Below, one piece after another: positions 17,501 to 25,838 of a stretch of DNA of 64,000 nt (the first letter of the stretch is position 1; each line of letters begins with the position of its first letter). This DNA is from Myxococcaceae bacterium JPH2 (GTDB lineage: Bacteria; Myxococcota; Myxococcia; Myxococcales; Myxococcaceae), in NCBI GenBank assembly GCA_016458225.1, contig JAEMGR010000028.1, forward strand, positions 112,289 through 176,288, read 5' to 3'. The notes below the pieces were generated by a model. That model saw only the letters and a list, made by a program, of their open reading frames with translations, had not been told where the DNA came from and did no database searches. The position numbers and the translations under genes were made by a program.

Positions 17501-17775
17501 AAGTGGGGGCCTCCAGGGATTGATGGAAGGGTGCCTCAGGCCGGCTGCGCAATGAAAGCCCTGCGCGGCCATATCGCCACATGGCTGGATTTGTTGCTCA
17601 GACCGCAACGATGTTCAAACGGGGGCCGGGCAAAACAGCCAGAAATCGCCCGCCAATCCGTACAGGTCCTGAAGTGCCATTTTTTTGCAGCCATTTCTGT
17701 CGAGTTCAGGCACGCGAGCGTCGACCCGAGGAGGCGAAGCTCGCGGAATCTCACTGATGCGAGACGAGGCTCACG

Positions 17776-19122
17776 TCACCGACTGCAGAGTGTCCCCGCC
17801 GTCATGTTTCCGATGCAGCCACCGAAGTATTGATTGGGCGTGGTGGTCAAGTAGCCGCAGTTCTTCCAGTTGCAGGCATTGCCTTCGGCGTCGCCCCCGA
17901 CAGATGTGCAGACACGCATGGGTGAGTTCGCCCCGCAGTCCGTTCCGGTGGTGGGAGACGCGGAGCATGCGTAGGCGTTGCCGCTGTAGCGCAGGTTGTC
18001 CTGGGTCCAGTAGTTGTGCGTGGGGGCTGTGATTCCAGGGCGGTTGGTCCATTGGCTCGCGGTGCTCGCCGTCCAGCCTGAGGCGCAGAGGGTGTTGCGA
18101 TTGTCCCAGGTCACCGTGCCCGCGCAGCCCACGAGGTTGTCGCCGAAGACTTGCTCGTTGGTTCCATCGGCGCAGCCAGAGTCGGGAATGCAGAGCGCGC
18201 CAGCGGTGGTGCTTCCAGCACAGCCGCCGAAGTATTGATTCGGCGGCGGAAGGGAATTGAAGCCGCAGTTGCCCCAGCTGCAGGTGTTGCCTTCGGGGTC
18301 TGCGCCTGCGGCCTTGCAGACGTGCATGGATTGCCCCGTGCGGCAGCTCGTGCCGGTGGTGGTGCTTACGGAGCATGCGGACTCCGTGCCGGAGTACTTG
18401 AGGTTGTCCTGTGTCCAGTAGTGGTGCGTGGGAGTCGTGGCGCCTCGCAGATGGACCCACTCCGCGGCCGTCACCAGTCGATATCCCTGGGCGCACAGGA
18501 AGGCCCGATTCGCCCAGGTGGCCTTGCCCGCACAGCCGACCATTCCACCGGAGAAGGTCTGCTCGACGGAGCCGTCCGCGCAGCCTTTGGAGATACACAG
18601 TGTGCCGGCGGTCGTGTTGCCCACGCAGCCACCGTAGTACCGGTTGGGCGCAGCGGTGCCGTAGCCACAGTTTCTCCAGTTGCAGGTGTTGCCTTCCGGA
18701 TCGCTCCCGGTAGCAGTGCACACCCGCATGGGGGTGTTCAGGCCGCAGCTCGTGCCGGCCGTCGGCGACACGGTGCATGACGTGGCGTTGCCGCTGTAGC
18801 GCAGGTCGTCGTGGGTCCAGTAGTCGTGAGTGGGCGCCGCCCCGTTGGCGCGCGCGTTCCATTCCATCGCAGTCGCTGGCAAGTAGCCCGCGCCACAGAG
18901 CGAGGCGCGCTGGTCCCACGTCACCTTGCCCGCGCACCCGACCATGCCGTTGGAGAAGGTCTGCTCGGTGGTGCCATCGGCACACGGACCACTGGCGGCC
19001 GTGTTGGACTCTCGCGTGACGTCCTCGGGTTCGGAGGTGAGTGGGACGTTGCATGCGACTGACATCAGCAAGGGGCCCAGCGTGAGCCTCGTCGCCAACG
19101 ACCTGAACCCAGCGTGGGTCAT
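17776..19122 (-). CDS. Lipoprotein with three tandem 10-cysteine repeats
   Basis: A 448-residue exported protein. A signal peptide leads to Cys24 in LLMSVAC, a plausible lipid site. From Cys47 on it consists of three head-to-tail repeats of about 133 residues, each starting CADG(T/S)xEQ and ending AGTLC or AGALC, each with ten cysteines at equal spacing, plus invariant motifs APTHxYWT, LRYSG and NxCGY. Thirty even-spaced cysteines point to five disulphides per module in the periplasm or outside. I do not recognise the family; it may be an adhesive or spore-coat-like surface protein. The start is the ATG at 19122, with GGGGGAG six bases upstream. It reads divergently from the YIP1 gene. Confidence 0.75.
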   Translation of the reverse strand: MTHAGFRSLATRLTLGPLLMSVACNVPLTSEPEDVTRESNTAASGPCADGTTEQTFSNGMVGCAGKVTWDQRASLCGAGYLPATAMEWNARANGAAPTHDYWTHDDLRYSGNATSCTVSPTAGTSCGLNTPMRVCTATGSDPEGNTCNWRNCGYGTAAPNRYYGGCVGNTTAGTLCISKGCADGSVEQTFSGGMVGCAGKATWANRAFLCAQGYRLVTAAEWVHLRGATTPTHHYWTQDNLKYSGTESACSVSTTTGTSCRTGQSMHVCKAAGADPEGNTCSWGNCGFNSLPPPNQYFGGCAGSTTAGALCIPDSGCADGTNEQVFGDNLVGCAGTVTWDNRNTLCASGWTASTASQWTNRPGITAPTHNYWTQDNLRYSGNAYACSASPTTGTDCGANSPMRVCTSVGGDAEGNACNWKNCGYLTTTPNQYFGGCIGNMTAGTLCSR

Positions 19123-19264
19123 CAACCGCTCCCCCGTGCGACATCCCGCTTCAGTGCGGGAAGGCGCGGGACTTGCCGTGAGTCGTGTTGGAGCGCCAGC
19201 GACGTGAGGGCGGGTGTCAAAGGTTGGATAGGTTCGAGCGCACGCCCTCCTTCACAGGTGTGAG

Positions 19265-20158
19265 ATGCTGGGCGCCCCGATGGTCCTCTCCTGTCCCCAG
19301 TGTCAGTCCCCGTTCAAACCGGGGGCCTTGTCCTGTTCCGCGTGTGGCGTGTCGCTGGTGCTGCCCGCCTCGCCCGAGTCCGAGGCGCCTGTCTGTGCCA
19401 TCCACCCGGAGCTGCGGGGACTGGGGGCGTGCTCGCGCTGTGGCTCCTTCGCGTGTGCCCAGTGTCTGCGCGCGAATCCGTCAGGTGCGGTGTTGTGCGT
19501 GCGGTGTCATGAGCGCGTGCCCTCGGGGCTGCTGCCGTGGGACCGCCGCGCCGAGCTGGGGACGCTGAAGGCCTATGGGCAGACGTGCCTGGCCATGCTG
19601 ATGCGGCCCGTGGCGACGCTCGAGAACGCGCGGCCCACCGGCCCCATCTTGGACTCGCTCCTGTTCATGGTGTTCAGCGTGCTCTTGGGCACGCTCTCCA
19701 CGGGAGTGGTCATGGTCGCGTTCATGGCGGTCTTGCCGTCAATCCCCTTGGACCCCTCCGTCAACGCGAACGCGGCGCGCAGCGTGTGGACGATCGTCTC
19801 GGTGTTCATGCTGGTGGGCGTGCCGCTGTTCACCCTGATGCTTCATGTCGTCAATGCGTGCCTGGACCACTTGATCTTGAAGCTCGCGGGGACGACGCAT
19901 CCCCTGGCGGTGACGATACGGGCGAGCGCGCTCTCCCAGGCGCCCTACATCGTGGGCGTGATTCCCTTCATTGGCTCGTACTCGGCGCCTGTCTGGGCCA
20001 TCGGGCTGCGCGTGGTGACGTACCGCAAGTTGCATGGGGTGAGCTGGGGCTCGGCCGCAGTGGGCGCGCTGGCCGTCCCTGTGCTGTCGTGCTGCCTCTG
20101 TGGTGGCAGCTATGCGGCCGCGCTGTTCGCGGTGGGGTTCATGGCGAACCGGCACTGA
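19265..20158 (+). CDS. YIP1-like membrane protein with N-terminal zinc ribbons
   Basis: A 297-residue protein. The first 85 residues hold CPQC...CSAC, then CSRC...CAQC and CVRC pairs, that is one zinc ribbon followed by a B-box-like module. Residues 110-297 hold about five membrane segments with the YIP1-family layout (LDSLLFMVFSVLLGT, VFMLVGVPLFTLMLHVV, APYIVGVIPFIGSYSAPVWAI). YIP1 proteins occur in membranes of many bacteria without a settled function. An ATG at 19280 is an equally possible start. The gene is convergent with the LysR gene and 12 bases from it. Confidence 0.78.
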   Translation: MLGAPMVLSCPQCQSPFKPGALSCSACGVSLVLPASPESEAPVCAIHPELRGLGACSRCGSFACAQCLRANPSGAVLCVRCHERVPSGLLPWDRRAELGTLKAYGQTCLAMLMRPVATLENARPTGPILDSLLFMVFSVLLGTLSTGVVMVAFMAVLPSIPLDPSVNANAARSVWTIVSVFMLVGVPLFTLMLHVVNACLDHLILKLAGTTHPLAVTIRASALSQAPYIVGVIPFIGSYSAPVWAIGLRVVTYRKLHGVSWGSAAVGALAVPVLSCCLCGGSYAAALFAVGFMANRH

Positions 20159-20170
20159 GCCTCGTGTAAG

Positions 20171-21049
20171 TCAGCGGGGCGGCGCGAGCACCTCGGCCAG
20201 CCACTCGAGGACCGCGCCCACGCGGGCGTTGTGGCGCAGGTCCTGGTGCGTGACGGCCCACATCTCACGGACGGGCAGGCCCGGCGCGCGAGGCAGCACG
20301 TTCACCAGCCGCGAGTCGCTGCTCGCCAACAGGTCCGAGAGCATGGCGAGCCCATGGCCCGCCGCGCAGGCCGCCATGATCACCATGGTGTTGCTGGCTC
20401 GCACGGCGACGCGACCGTGTGGCGCGTGTTGCCGCCGCCAGGTCTCGTGCGGCGTGCCCGCCAGCGTGGCGTCGGGGGTCACCCACTCGTGCTGCGCCAG
20501 CGCTCGCACGGAGGTGGGGCGGCCTCGTCGCGCGAAGTACGCCTCGCTGCCATAGACGCCGAAGGAGAGCGGCGTGAGCTTCCGGACGATGAGCGAGGGC
20601 TCCCGGGGGCGGACGACGCGCACGGCCACGTCCGCCTCGCGCCGGGAGAGGTCCAGCACCTGGGTGGTCGCGTGCAGCTCCACCTCCAGGTCCGGGTGTC
20701 GCGCGCGCAGGGACGTCAGCCGAGGGGCCAGCACGCAGGTCGCGAGGCCATCGCCCGCGGTGAGGCGCACCTGTCCGGCCACGCGCTGGTCCTCGCCCGT
20801 CAGCTCGCGCTCGGACGCGAGCACCTCCGCCTCCACGCGCTCGGCGTGCCCGCGGAGCCGCTGGCCGGCCTCGGTGAGCACGAGCCCACTCGGCGTGCGC
20901 CGCAGCAGCTTGACCCCGAGCGCGGACTCCAGCGCGGTGAGGCGCCGCCCCATGGTGGTGGCGGCCACGCGCAGCGCTCTCCCGGCCGCCGCGTGGCTGC
21001 CGTGTCGGTGCACGGCGAGGAAGTACCGAAGGTCATCCCATTCCAACAT
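20171..21049 (-). CDS. LysR-family transcription regulator
   Basis: A 292-residue LysR regulator. The N-terminal winged helix-turn-helix covers residues 1-60 (LRYFLAVHRHGSHAAAGRAL ... TMGRRLTALESALGVKLL) and the periplasmic-binding-like effector domain follows (from about 90, VRLTAGDGLATCVLAPRL). An ATG three codons upstream (21058) is the alternative start. It is divergent from the quinone-oxidoreductase-like gene with 75 bases between, the classic arrangement in which the LysR protein controls its neighbour. The much longer antisense open frame extending upstream to 22885 is a shadow of other genes. Confidence 0.9.
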   Translation of the reverse strand: MLEWDDLRYFLAVHRHGSHAAAGRALRVAATTMGRRLTALESALGVKLLRRTPSGLVLTEAGQRLRGHAERVEAEVLASERELTGEDQRVAGQVRLTAGDGLATCVLAPRLTSLRARHPDLEVELHATTQVLDLSRREADVAVRVVRPREPSLIVRKLTPLSFGVYGSEAYFARRGRPTSVRALAQHEWVTPDATLAGTPHETWRRQHAPHGRVAVRASNTMVIMAACAAGHGLAMLSDLLASSDSRLVNVLPRAPGLPVREMWAVTHQDLRHNARVGAVLEWLAEVLAPPR

Positions 21050-21124
21050 GCCGTGCATTCTTGCACGGTGAAGCTGCGGAATCGTTCGTTCTCGCAGGGG
21101 CAGGAAGTCGGCAGATTGAGGCCC

Positions 21125-22135
21125 ATGAAAACGTACGAGCTGAACGCCGGAGTGTCGTGGGATGCGTTGACGTTGACCGAGCGGCCCCTGCCGGAGCCGG
21201 GCCCTCATGAAGTCCGGCTGCGGATGCGAGCGGTGTCGCTGAACTACCGGGACCTGGCCATCCTCCAGGGCACCTACGGAAACTTCGCGCGCCCGTTGGT
21301 GCCTGTCTCGGATGGCGTGGGTGAGGTCGAGGCGGTGGGGGCCCAGGTGCGCCGCTTCAAGCGGGGGGACCGGGTGATTCCCCTGTACGTGCCCGGCTGG
21401 CTGCGCGGACGCCCGACGGAGGAAGGGATGCGCCGCAAGCTGGGCGGCCCGCAGGATGGCCTGCTGCGTGAGTACGCCTGCGTCCACGAGGACGAGGCGG
21501 TCGCCGCGCCGGCCCACCTGTCGGATGAAGAGGCGGCGACGCTGCCCATCGCGGGCGTGACGGCGTGGCATGCCCTGTTCACCGAAGGCCGCGTGGCTCC
21601 CGGAGACGTGGTGGTGGTGCAGGGCACGGGCGGCGTGTCGCTGTATGCCTTGCAGCTCGCGAGGATGGCGGGCGCGAGCGTCGTGGTGACGTCGCGCAGC
21701 CCGGAGAAGTTGGAGCGGGCCGTCGCGCTGGGGGCGACGCACGGCGTCCTCACGCGCGGCGCTCCGGACTGGGAGGCCCGTGTGCTGGAGCTCACCGGAG
21801 GCCAGGGCGCGGACCACGTGGTGGATGTGGTGGGCGGAGAGAGCGTCGAGCGCTCCATCCGGGCGGCTCGGATGGGCGGCACGGTGTCCCTGGTCGGCTT
21901 CCTCGCCAGCAGGGCGGTGCAGTTCGACCTGGCGCTGGCCCTGCGCAAGGTCGTGCGGCTCCAGGCCGTGTCGACTGGGAGTCGCGAGGACCTGGAGGCG
22001 CTCGCGCGGGCGCTCGCCGAGCACCGCGTGCACCCCGTGGTGGACCGCGTGTTTCCATTCGCGGAGGTGGTCGCGGCGCTCCGTCACCTGGAGAGCGGGG
22101 CGCAGTTTGGCAAGGTGGTCGTTCGCATCCCCTGA
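21125..22135 (+). CDS. Zinc-independent MDR-family oxidoreductase (quinone-oxidoreductase-like)
   Basis: A 336-residue medium-chain dehydrogenase/reductase. The N-terminal catalytic domain shows RAVSLNYRDLAILQG and the conserved DGVGEVEAVGAQVRRFK, and the Rossmann domain begins VVVVQGTGGVSLYALQLA (NADPH-type GxGGV). The usual zinc-ligand Cys/His set is missing, as in quinone oxidoreductases and related NADPH enzymes. It would reduce quinones or enones in the cytosol. The start is the ATG at 21125 in the LysR intergenic region, so LysR control is likely. Confidence 0.88.
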   Translation: MKTYELNAGVSWDALTLTERPLPEPGPHEVRLRMRAVSLNYRDLAILQGTYGNFARPLVPVSDGVGEVEAVGAQVRRFKRGDRVIPLYVPGWLRGRPTEEGMRRKLGGPQDGLLREYACVHEDEAVAAPAHLSDEEAATLPIAGVTAWHALFTEGRVAPGDVVVVQGTGGVSLYALQLARMAGASVVVTSRSPEKLERAVALGATHGVLTRGAPDWEARVLELTGGQGADHVVDVVGGESVERSIRAARMGGTVSLVGFLASRAVQFDLALALRKVVRLQAVSTGSREDLEALARALAEHRVHPVVDRVFPFAEVVAALRHLESGAQFGKVVVRIP

Positions 22136-22231
22136 AGGGAATGGCACGACAGTGAACCCCGCCCACCCACGCGCGGGACGCAATGGGAGGCGTCCGGTGG
22201 CGTAGGCTGGCGGGGAGGACGCGCTCCGCTC

Positions 22232-22801
22232 ATGCCCTTGCATCCCGTTCCTGTTGCTTCGACTCCCGCCCCCGCGCCCGCCGGTCTCAGACTTCCGGCG
22301 GTGCTTCGGCCCCACTCCAGCCTGTTCACGTACTACGTGCTCTCGGCGTTGCTCTCGGGGCCGGCGTTGCCCCTGGTCCTGGTGTACCTGTACTTCCGCT
22401 TCCACACCCTCCGCTACGAACTCGATGAAGAGGGGCTCACCATGCGGTGGGGCATCCTCTTCCGGCGCGAGGTGTCCCTCACCTACGCGCGCCTCCAAGA
22501 CATCCACCTGACGAGCAACGTGGTGGAGCGCTGGCTGGGGCTGGGGCGCGTGCAACTCCAGACGGCGAGCGGCAGCTCCGAGGCGGAGGTGACCATCGAG
22601 GGGCTGCGCGAGTTCGAGGCGATGCGCGACTTTCTCTATGGACGCATGCGCGGCGCGAAGGAGCATGTGCCCCCCGCCTCGGCGCCCGTGGCGCTGACGG
22701 ACAGCGCACGCCTCGCGGAGGCGCTGCGCGAGGTGGCCGCCGAGGTGCGGGCCTTGCGCGCGGAACTCGATGCTCGGGCTCGGGGAGGCCGCGATGTCTG
22801 A
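22232..22801 (+). CDS. bPH2-domain membrane protein (YdbS-like)
   Basis: A 189-residue protein with a TM hairpin (about 30-57, LFTYYVLSALLSGPALPLVLVYLYF split by a short turn) followed by a bacterial PH-like domain: LRYELDEEGLTMRWGILFRREVSLTYARLQDIHLTSNVVERWLGLG is the typical bPH2 sequence (shown here in part as YARLQDIHLTSN). The C-terminus is a helical, likely coiled-coil tail. It overlaps the next bPH2 gene by 8 bases, so the two are translated together and probably form a membrane complex, as YdbS/YdbT do in Bacillus. Function in the family is linked to envelope stress. Confidence 0.82.
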   Translation: MPLHPVPVASTPAPAPAGLRLPAVLRPHSSLFTYYVLSALLSGPALPLVLVYLYFRFHTLRYELDEEGLTMRWGILFRREVSLTYARLQDIHLTSNVVERWLGLGRVQLQTASGSSEAEVTIEGLREFEAMRDFLYGRMRGAKEHVPPASAPVALTDSARLAEALREVAAEVRALRAELDARARGGRDV

Positions 22802-23555
22802 GGCGCCACGCTCCTGGCTCATGCGGACGTTGAAGGTCCCGCCCACGCCGCAGCCTCCGGGCGGCGCGTCGGGCTCGCTGCGCATCTTCCGCGCGGCGCG
22901 CCCCTTCTACTTCTACAAATGCTTCCTCTGGGCCGCGCGTCAGCTCGGCGCGCTGGTGGGCCTGTGCGTGGGCTTCATCTTCGTGGAGAGGGTGTTGCCG
23001 CGCCTCACGTATGCGCCGGCGGCCTGGGGGCTGCGGCTGGTGGAGGGCGCCGTGTGGGTGGCCTACTTCGCCCAGGTCCCCGTCACCCTCGCGGTGCTGC
23101 GGCTCGACTTCGAGCTGCGCTGGTACATGGTGACCGACCGCAGCCTCCGCGTGCGAGAGGGAATCCTGCACCTGCGTGAGAAGACGATGACGTTCGCCAA
23201 CGTCCAGGAGGTCTCCATCTCGCAAGGGCCGCTCCAGCGCCTGCTCGGCATCGCGGACGTGCGGGTGCGGTCCGCGGGCGGCGGTTCCCGAGGCCCCTCG
23301 CACGAAGCCGGGGCCACCACGGAGAGCGCGCACGAGGCCTACTTCCGAGGTGTCTCCGACGCGGCCGCCATTCGCGATGTCATCCGCGACCGGGTGCGCC
23401 AATACCGAGACACGGGACTCGGAGACCTCGATGCCCCGGCGCCCGTCGCGCTCGCGCCGCGGGTGGAAGCGGTCGCCAGCCCACTGGAGGCCGCCCACGC
23501 GCTGCTGACCGAGGTGCGAGGGCTCCGCCAATCCCTCACACCGCCCCGAGGCTGA
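22794..23555 (+). CDS. bPH2-domain membrane protein, second of a pair
   Basis: A 253-residue partner of the preceding gene. Two membrane segments (about 38-60 and 72-95) precede a PH-like domain with RWYMVTDRSLRVREGIL and TFANVQEVSISQGPLQRLLG, the bPH2 signature. The C-terminal helical tail resembles the end of the first protein. The start is the ATG at 22794, which overlaps the upstream stop; a longer in-frame ATG at 22770 is less likely. Confidence 0.8.
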   Translation: MSEAPRSWLMRTLKVPPTPQPPGGASGSLRIFRAARPFYFYKCFLWAARQLGALVGLCVGFIFVERVLPRLTYAPAAWGLRLVEGAVWVAYFAQVPVTLAVLRLDFELRWYMVTDRSLRVREGILHLREKTMTFANVQEVSISQGPLQRLLGIADVRVRSAGGGSRGPSHEAGATTESAHEAYFRGVSDAAAIRDVIRDRVRQYRDTGLGDLDAPAPVALAPRVEAVASPLEAAHALLTEVRGLRQSLTPPRG

Positions 23556-23619
23556 GCGTCGGCGCGAGGGCGGCTCGTGTCTCCCGCGCGAGAAGTGCGA
23601 TGCTGGCGGACCTTCCGCC

Positions 23620-24120
23620 ATGATGACCGCCCCGCGCCCCGTCCCGACCGAGTCTCCCGCCGCGCCTGTCTCTCCCTCCGCCGTGAGCGCGCCGCTGCCC
23701 GCCGCGCGCCTCATGGCGCACGCCGCCGCGTGGCTCATGCTGCTGGGGTTGCTCACCGGCGGCTATGTGTCCTCCGCCATGACAGGCAAGGTGCCCGCGG
23801 ACCCGCACATGGCCCTGGCCGCGCACCTCAATGCGCTGATGGGCACCTTCTTCCTGTTGGGCGTGGCATGGACGCTGCCCATGCTGCGCTATGGCGCCCA
23901 AGGCCAGCACCGCCTTGCCTGGGCGCTCATCGTGGCCAACTTCTCCAACTGGGCGGTCACGTGTGTGAAGGCGTGGCTCCGCGTGTCTGGAGTCGACCTG
24001 CTCGGCCAGCCCGCCAACGACGCCATCTTCCTGGGGCTCACCGTCAGCGTGGTGCTGCCGTCACTCCTCGCGGCGGGTGCGTGGGTGTATGGTTTCCGAC
24101 GCCCAAATGTTGAGCAGTGA
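23620..24120 (+). CDS. Hydroxylaminobenzene-mutase-like membrane protein
   Basis: A 166-residue integral membrane protein with four predicted helices (about 32-52, 68-90, 100-118, 135-157). The layout and the motifs LGLLTGGYVSSAM and LAAHLNALMGTFFLLGVAW fit the HabA/HabB family, which rearranges hydroxylaminobenzene to aminophenol. The family also contains many proteins with no tested activity, so the substrate is not assured. It stands alone, followed by an AT-rich 114-base spacer. Confidence 0.6.
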   Translation: MMTAPRPVPTESPAAPVSPSAVSAPLPAARLMAHAAAWLMLLGLLTGGYVSSAMTGKVPADPHMALAAHLNALMGTFFLLGVAWTLPMLRYGAQGQHRLAWALIVANFSNWAVTCVKAWLRVSGVDLLGQPANDAIFLGLTVSVVLPSLLAAGAWVYGFRRPNVEQ

Positions 24121-24234
24121 AAAGTTCGGCTTTATCTGATTTTTAAGATATTTCCAGTTCAAGTATGTCCATGGCCCTCTCCAACCCGTTGCCGGAGCTC
24201 GGCCCGCGGTGCGAGCCCACGACAGAGGTGCCTC

Positions 24235-25056
24235 ATGGTGACTGTCGAGCTGGATATCTTCTCGGGACGTCCCAATCCCCGCTGGACGCTGTCTCGGAAG
24301 GAAGCCAACGCGCTGGCCGAGCGTGTGCGTGCGGACCCGTCGCTGCTGTTGCCGATGGACGCGGACACGGGGGGATTGGGTTATCGCGGCTTCATCCTGA
24401 CGGTGCAGGACACGCCTGACGCGGAAGGGTGGATGCGCGCGGGGCTGCCGTCTCGGGTGCGGCTGGGTGGGCGCTTCCAGCCGGGGGCCATCGAGAGTTC
24501 CGCGTTCCTCCTGCACACGTCCGAGAACTCGCGGCTGGACCTGCGGGACCCGGGCGAGGTGCTGGGCGTGGCCGAGGAGGGCATCACGATGTCGTCGGAG
24601 GTGCAGGGCCTCTACACGGCCTGCGCGACGTCCTATTACACCACCGATACGGACTTCACGTTCTGGAACGCGTCGTCCTACCTGACGTACAACAATTGCT
24701 ACAACTACGCGAGCAACAGCCGCACCAACACCTTCGCGCAGCCGGGGCGCGCGTCGGGCTCGATCTACAGTTCATTGACGTGCGCGAACGTCGGGGCGGC
24801 GGCGCAGCGAGATGGTTGGCAGACGGCGTGTCGCGCGGACAACAACCTCAATGTCTGTCTGGTCATCTGGCCGAACACGGACTACCACTGGTATCGGCTG
24901 GCCGCGAACGGGCACTGGTGTCACAAGCCGGGGCAGACGGCCGCGCGCAACTACGACAACAGCCTGAAGTTGATCACCAACGTCGAGACGTGCGACCGCG
25001 GTGGCTACACGACGTTCTGTGGCTACTACCGCGGCTTCAATCTCACGGTGTCGTGA
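24235..25056 (+). CDS. Protein resembling molluscan insoluble shell-matrix proteins, with FSGR N-domain
   Basis: A 273-residue protein without a signal peptide. Residues 1-110 form a domain that starts VTVELDIFSGRPNPRW and includes GLGYRGFIL; the next gene has the same domain. Residues 118-272 carry YNNCYNYASNSRTNTFAQPG, IWPNTDYHWYRL and HWCHKPGQTAARNYDNS, a pattern that I recall from animal 'insoluble matrix shell protein 1'-like sequences. The invariant Cys of NNCYNYA and His of DYHWYR look like a Cys-His pair of NlpC/P60 or CHAP-type hydrolases, but this is inference. GACAGAGG lies upstream of the ATG. It is the first gene of a three-gene operon (11 bases to the next). Confidence 0.6.
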   Translation: MVTVELDIFSGRPNPRWTLSRKEANALAERVRADPSLLLPMDADTGGLGYRGFILTVQDTPDAEGWMRAGLPSRVRLGGRFQPGAIESSAFLLHTSENSRLDLRDPGEVLGVAEEGITMSSEVQGLYTACATSYYTTDTDFTFWNASSYLTYNNCYNYASNSRTNTFAQPGRASGSIYSSLTCANVGAAAQRDGWQTACRADNNLNVCLVIWPNTDYHWYRLAANGHWCHKPGQTAARNYDNSLKLITNVETCDRGGYTTFCGYYRGFNLTVS

Positions 25057-25067
25057 GGAGGGGACTC

Positions 25068-25523
25068 GTGGCGCGCGCGCTGTGGGTGGTGCTCTGCGGA
25101 GCGGGAATCTGGGGCTGTGCGGCGGGGGGCACGCAGGATGGGCCCGCGCCGGCGCGGTCGGAACGGAGCGAGGTCATGTCGCCAGGGCGCGTGAGCGTGG
25201 ACATGTTCAGCGGCCGGGAGCCACCCGCCTGGGCGCTGACGGCGGACGAGGCCCAGGCCGCGCGGGAGTTGGTGACGTCGTTGCCGGTGGGGACCCAGCG
25301 GATGCCCGACGTGGGGCTGGGGTACCGAGGCTTCGACGTGGCGTGGGCGGATGGCGCGCACGCGAAGGTGTACCGCGACGTGGTGGTGCTCTCGCAGGGC
25401 GAGCGCACGGTGCTGTACCAGGACGCGGGGCGGAAGATGGAGCAGTGGCTGCTGTCCGGCGCGAGGTCGCATCTGGCGCCGGAGTTGTTCGTGGCCTTGG
25501 AGTCACAGGTTCAGTCGCCGTAG
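25068..25523 (+). CDS. Small lipoprotein sharing the FSGR domain of its neighbour
   Basis: A 151-residue lipoprotein. The start is a GTG preceded by GAGGAGGGG. The signal peptide ends IWGC (Cys17), a good lipobox. The mature part is VSVDMFSGREPPAWAL ... LGYRGFDVAW, clearly the same domain as the N-terminus of the protein just upstream, here without the C-terminal shell-matrix-like part. The two genes thus encode a cytosolic or leaderless two-domain form and a membrane-anchored one-domain form. I know no function for the domain. Confidence 0.65.
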   Translation: MARALWVVLCGAGIWGCAAGGTQDGPAPARSERSEVMSPGRVSVDMFSGREPPAWALTADEAQAARELVTSLPVGTQRMPDVGLGYRGFDVAWADGAHAKVYRDVVVLSQGERTVLYQDAGRKMEQWLLSGARSHLAPELFVALESQVQSP

Positions 25524-25554
25524 CAACGCAAGCGTTCATCTGCAGGAGGAACCC

Positions 25555-25803
25555 ATGGTTGGAGACTCGTCGAACCGCCGTACGTTCCTGAAGGCGATGG
25601 GCCTCACCGCCGCCTCCTCGTTGCTGCCGGTCGGGCTGGGCGCGAGCGTGGCGGGAGCCGCCGCGGTGCCCAGTGGCTTGGGCTCATTGGAGGCGTGGCT
25701 CCTGGACACGGGCATCGCCTCGATGGAGGCCGGCGTCTACGTGGCCGCGCGCCAGGAGCTGGGCTCCCTGCTCTCGGCTCGCGGTGAGTCGCTGCCGTAC
25801 TGA
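25555..25803 (+). CDS. Tiny twin-arginine-exported protein
   Basis: An 82-residue protein preceded by a strong AGGAGGA. The N-terminus SSNRRTFLKAMGLTAAS is a full twin-arginine signal (RRTFLK) followed by a hydrophobic stretch and an AGAAA cleavage region near residue 40. The mature part is only about 42 residues with a helical LEAWLLDTGIASMEAGVY segment. Tat export implies folding or cofactor binding before export, or export bound to a partner. It is the third gene of the operon, 31 bases after the lipoprotein. No family is recognised. Confidence 0.65.
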   Translation: MVGDSSNRRTFLKAMGLTAASSLLPVGLGASVAGAAAVPSGLGSLEAWLLDTGIASMEAGVYVAARQELGSLLSARGESLPY

Positions 25804-25838
25804 GGTGAGTCTCAAGGCGGGGCACGGAATGTGTCGTG

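Noticed and set aside
17501..17775. Possible sigma-54 promoter before the S41 gene
   Set aside because: TGGCAC is present on the minus strand but no TTGC element lies at the required spacing.
21059..22885. Upstream extension of the LysR frame
   Set aside because: It runs antisense through the oxidoreductase and bPH2 genes; the regulator starts at the normal wHTH.
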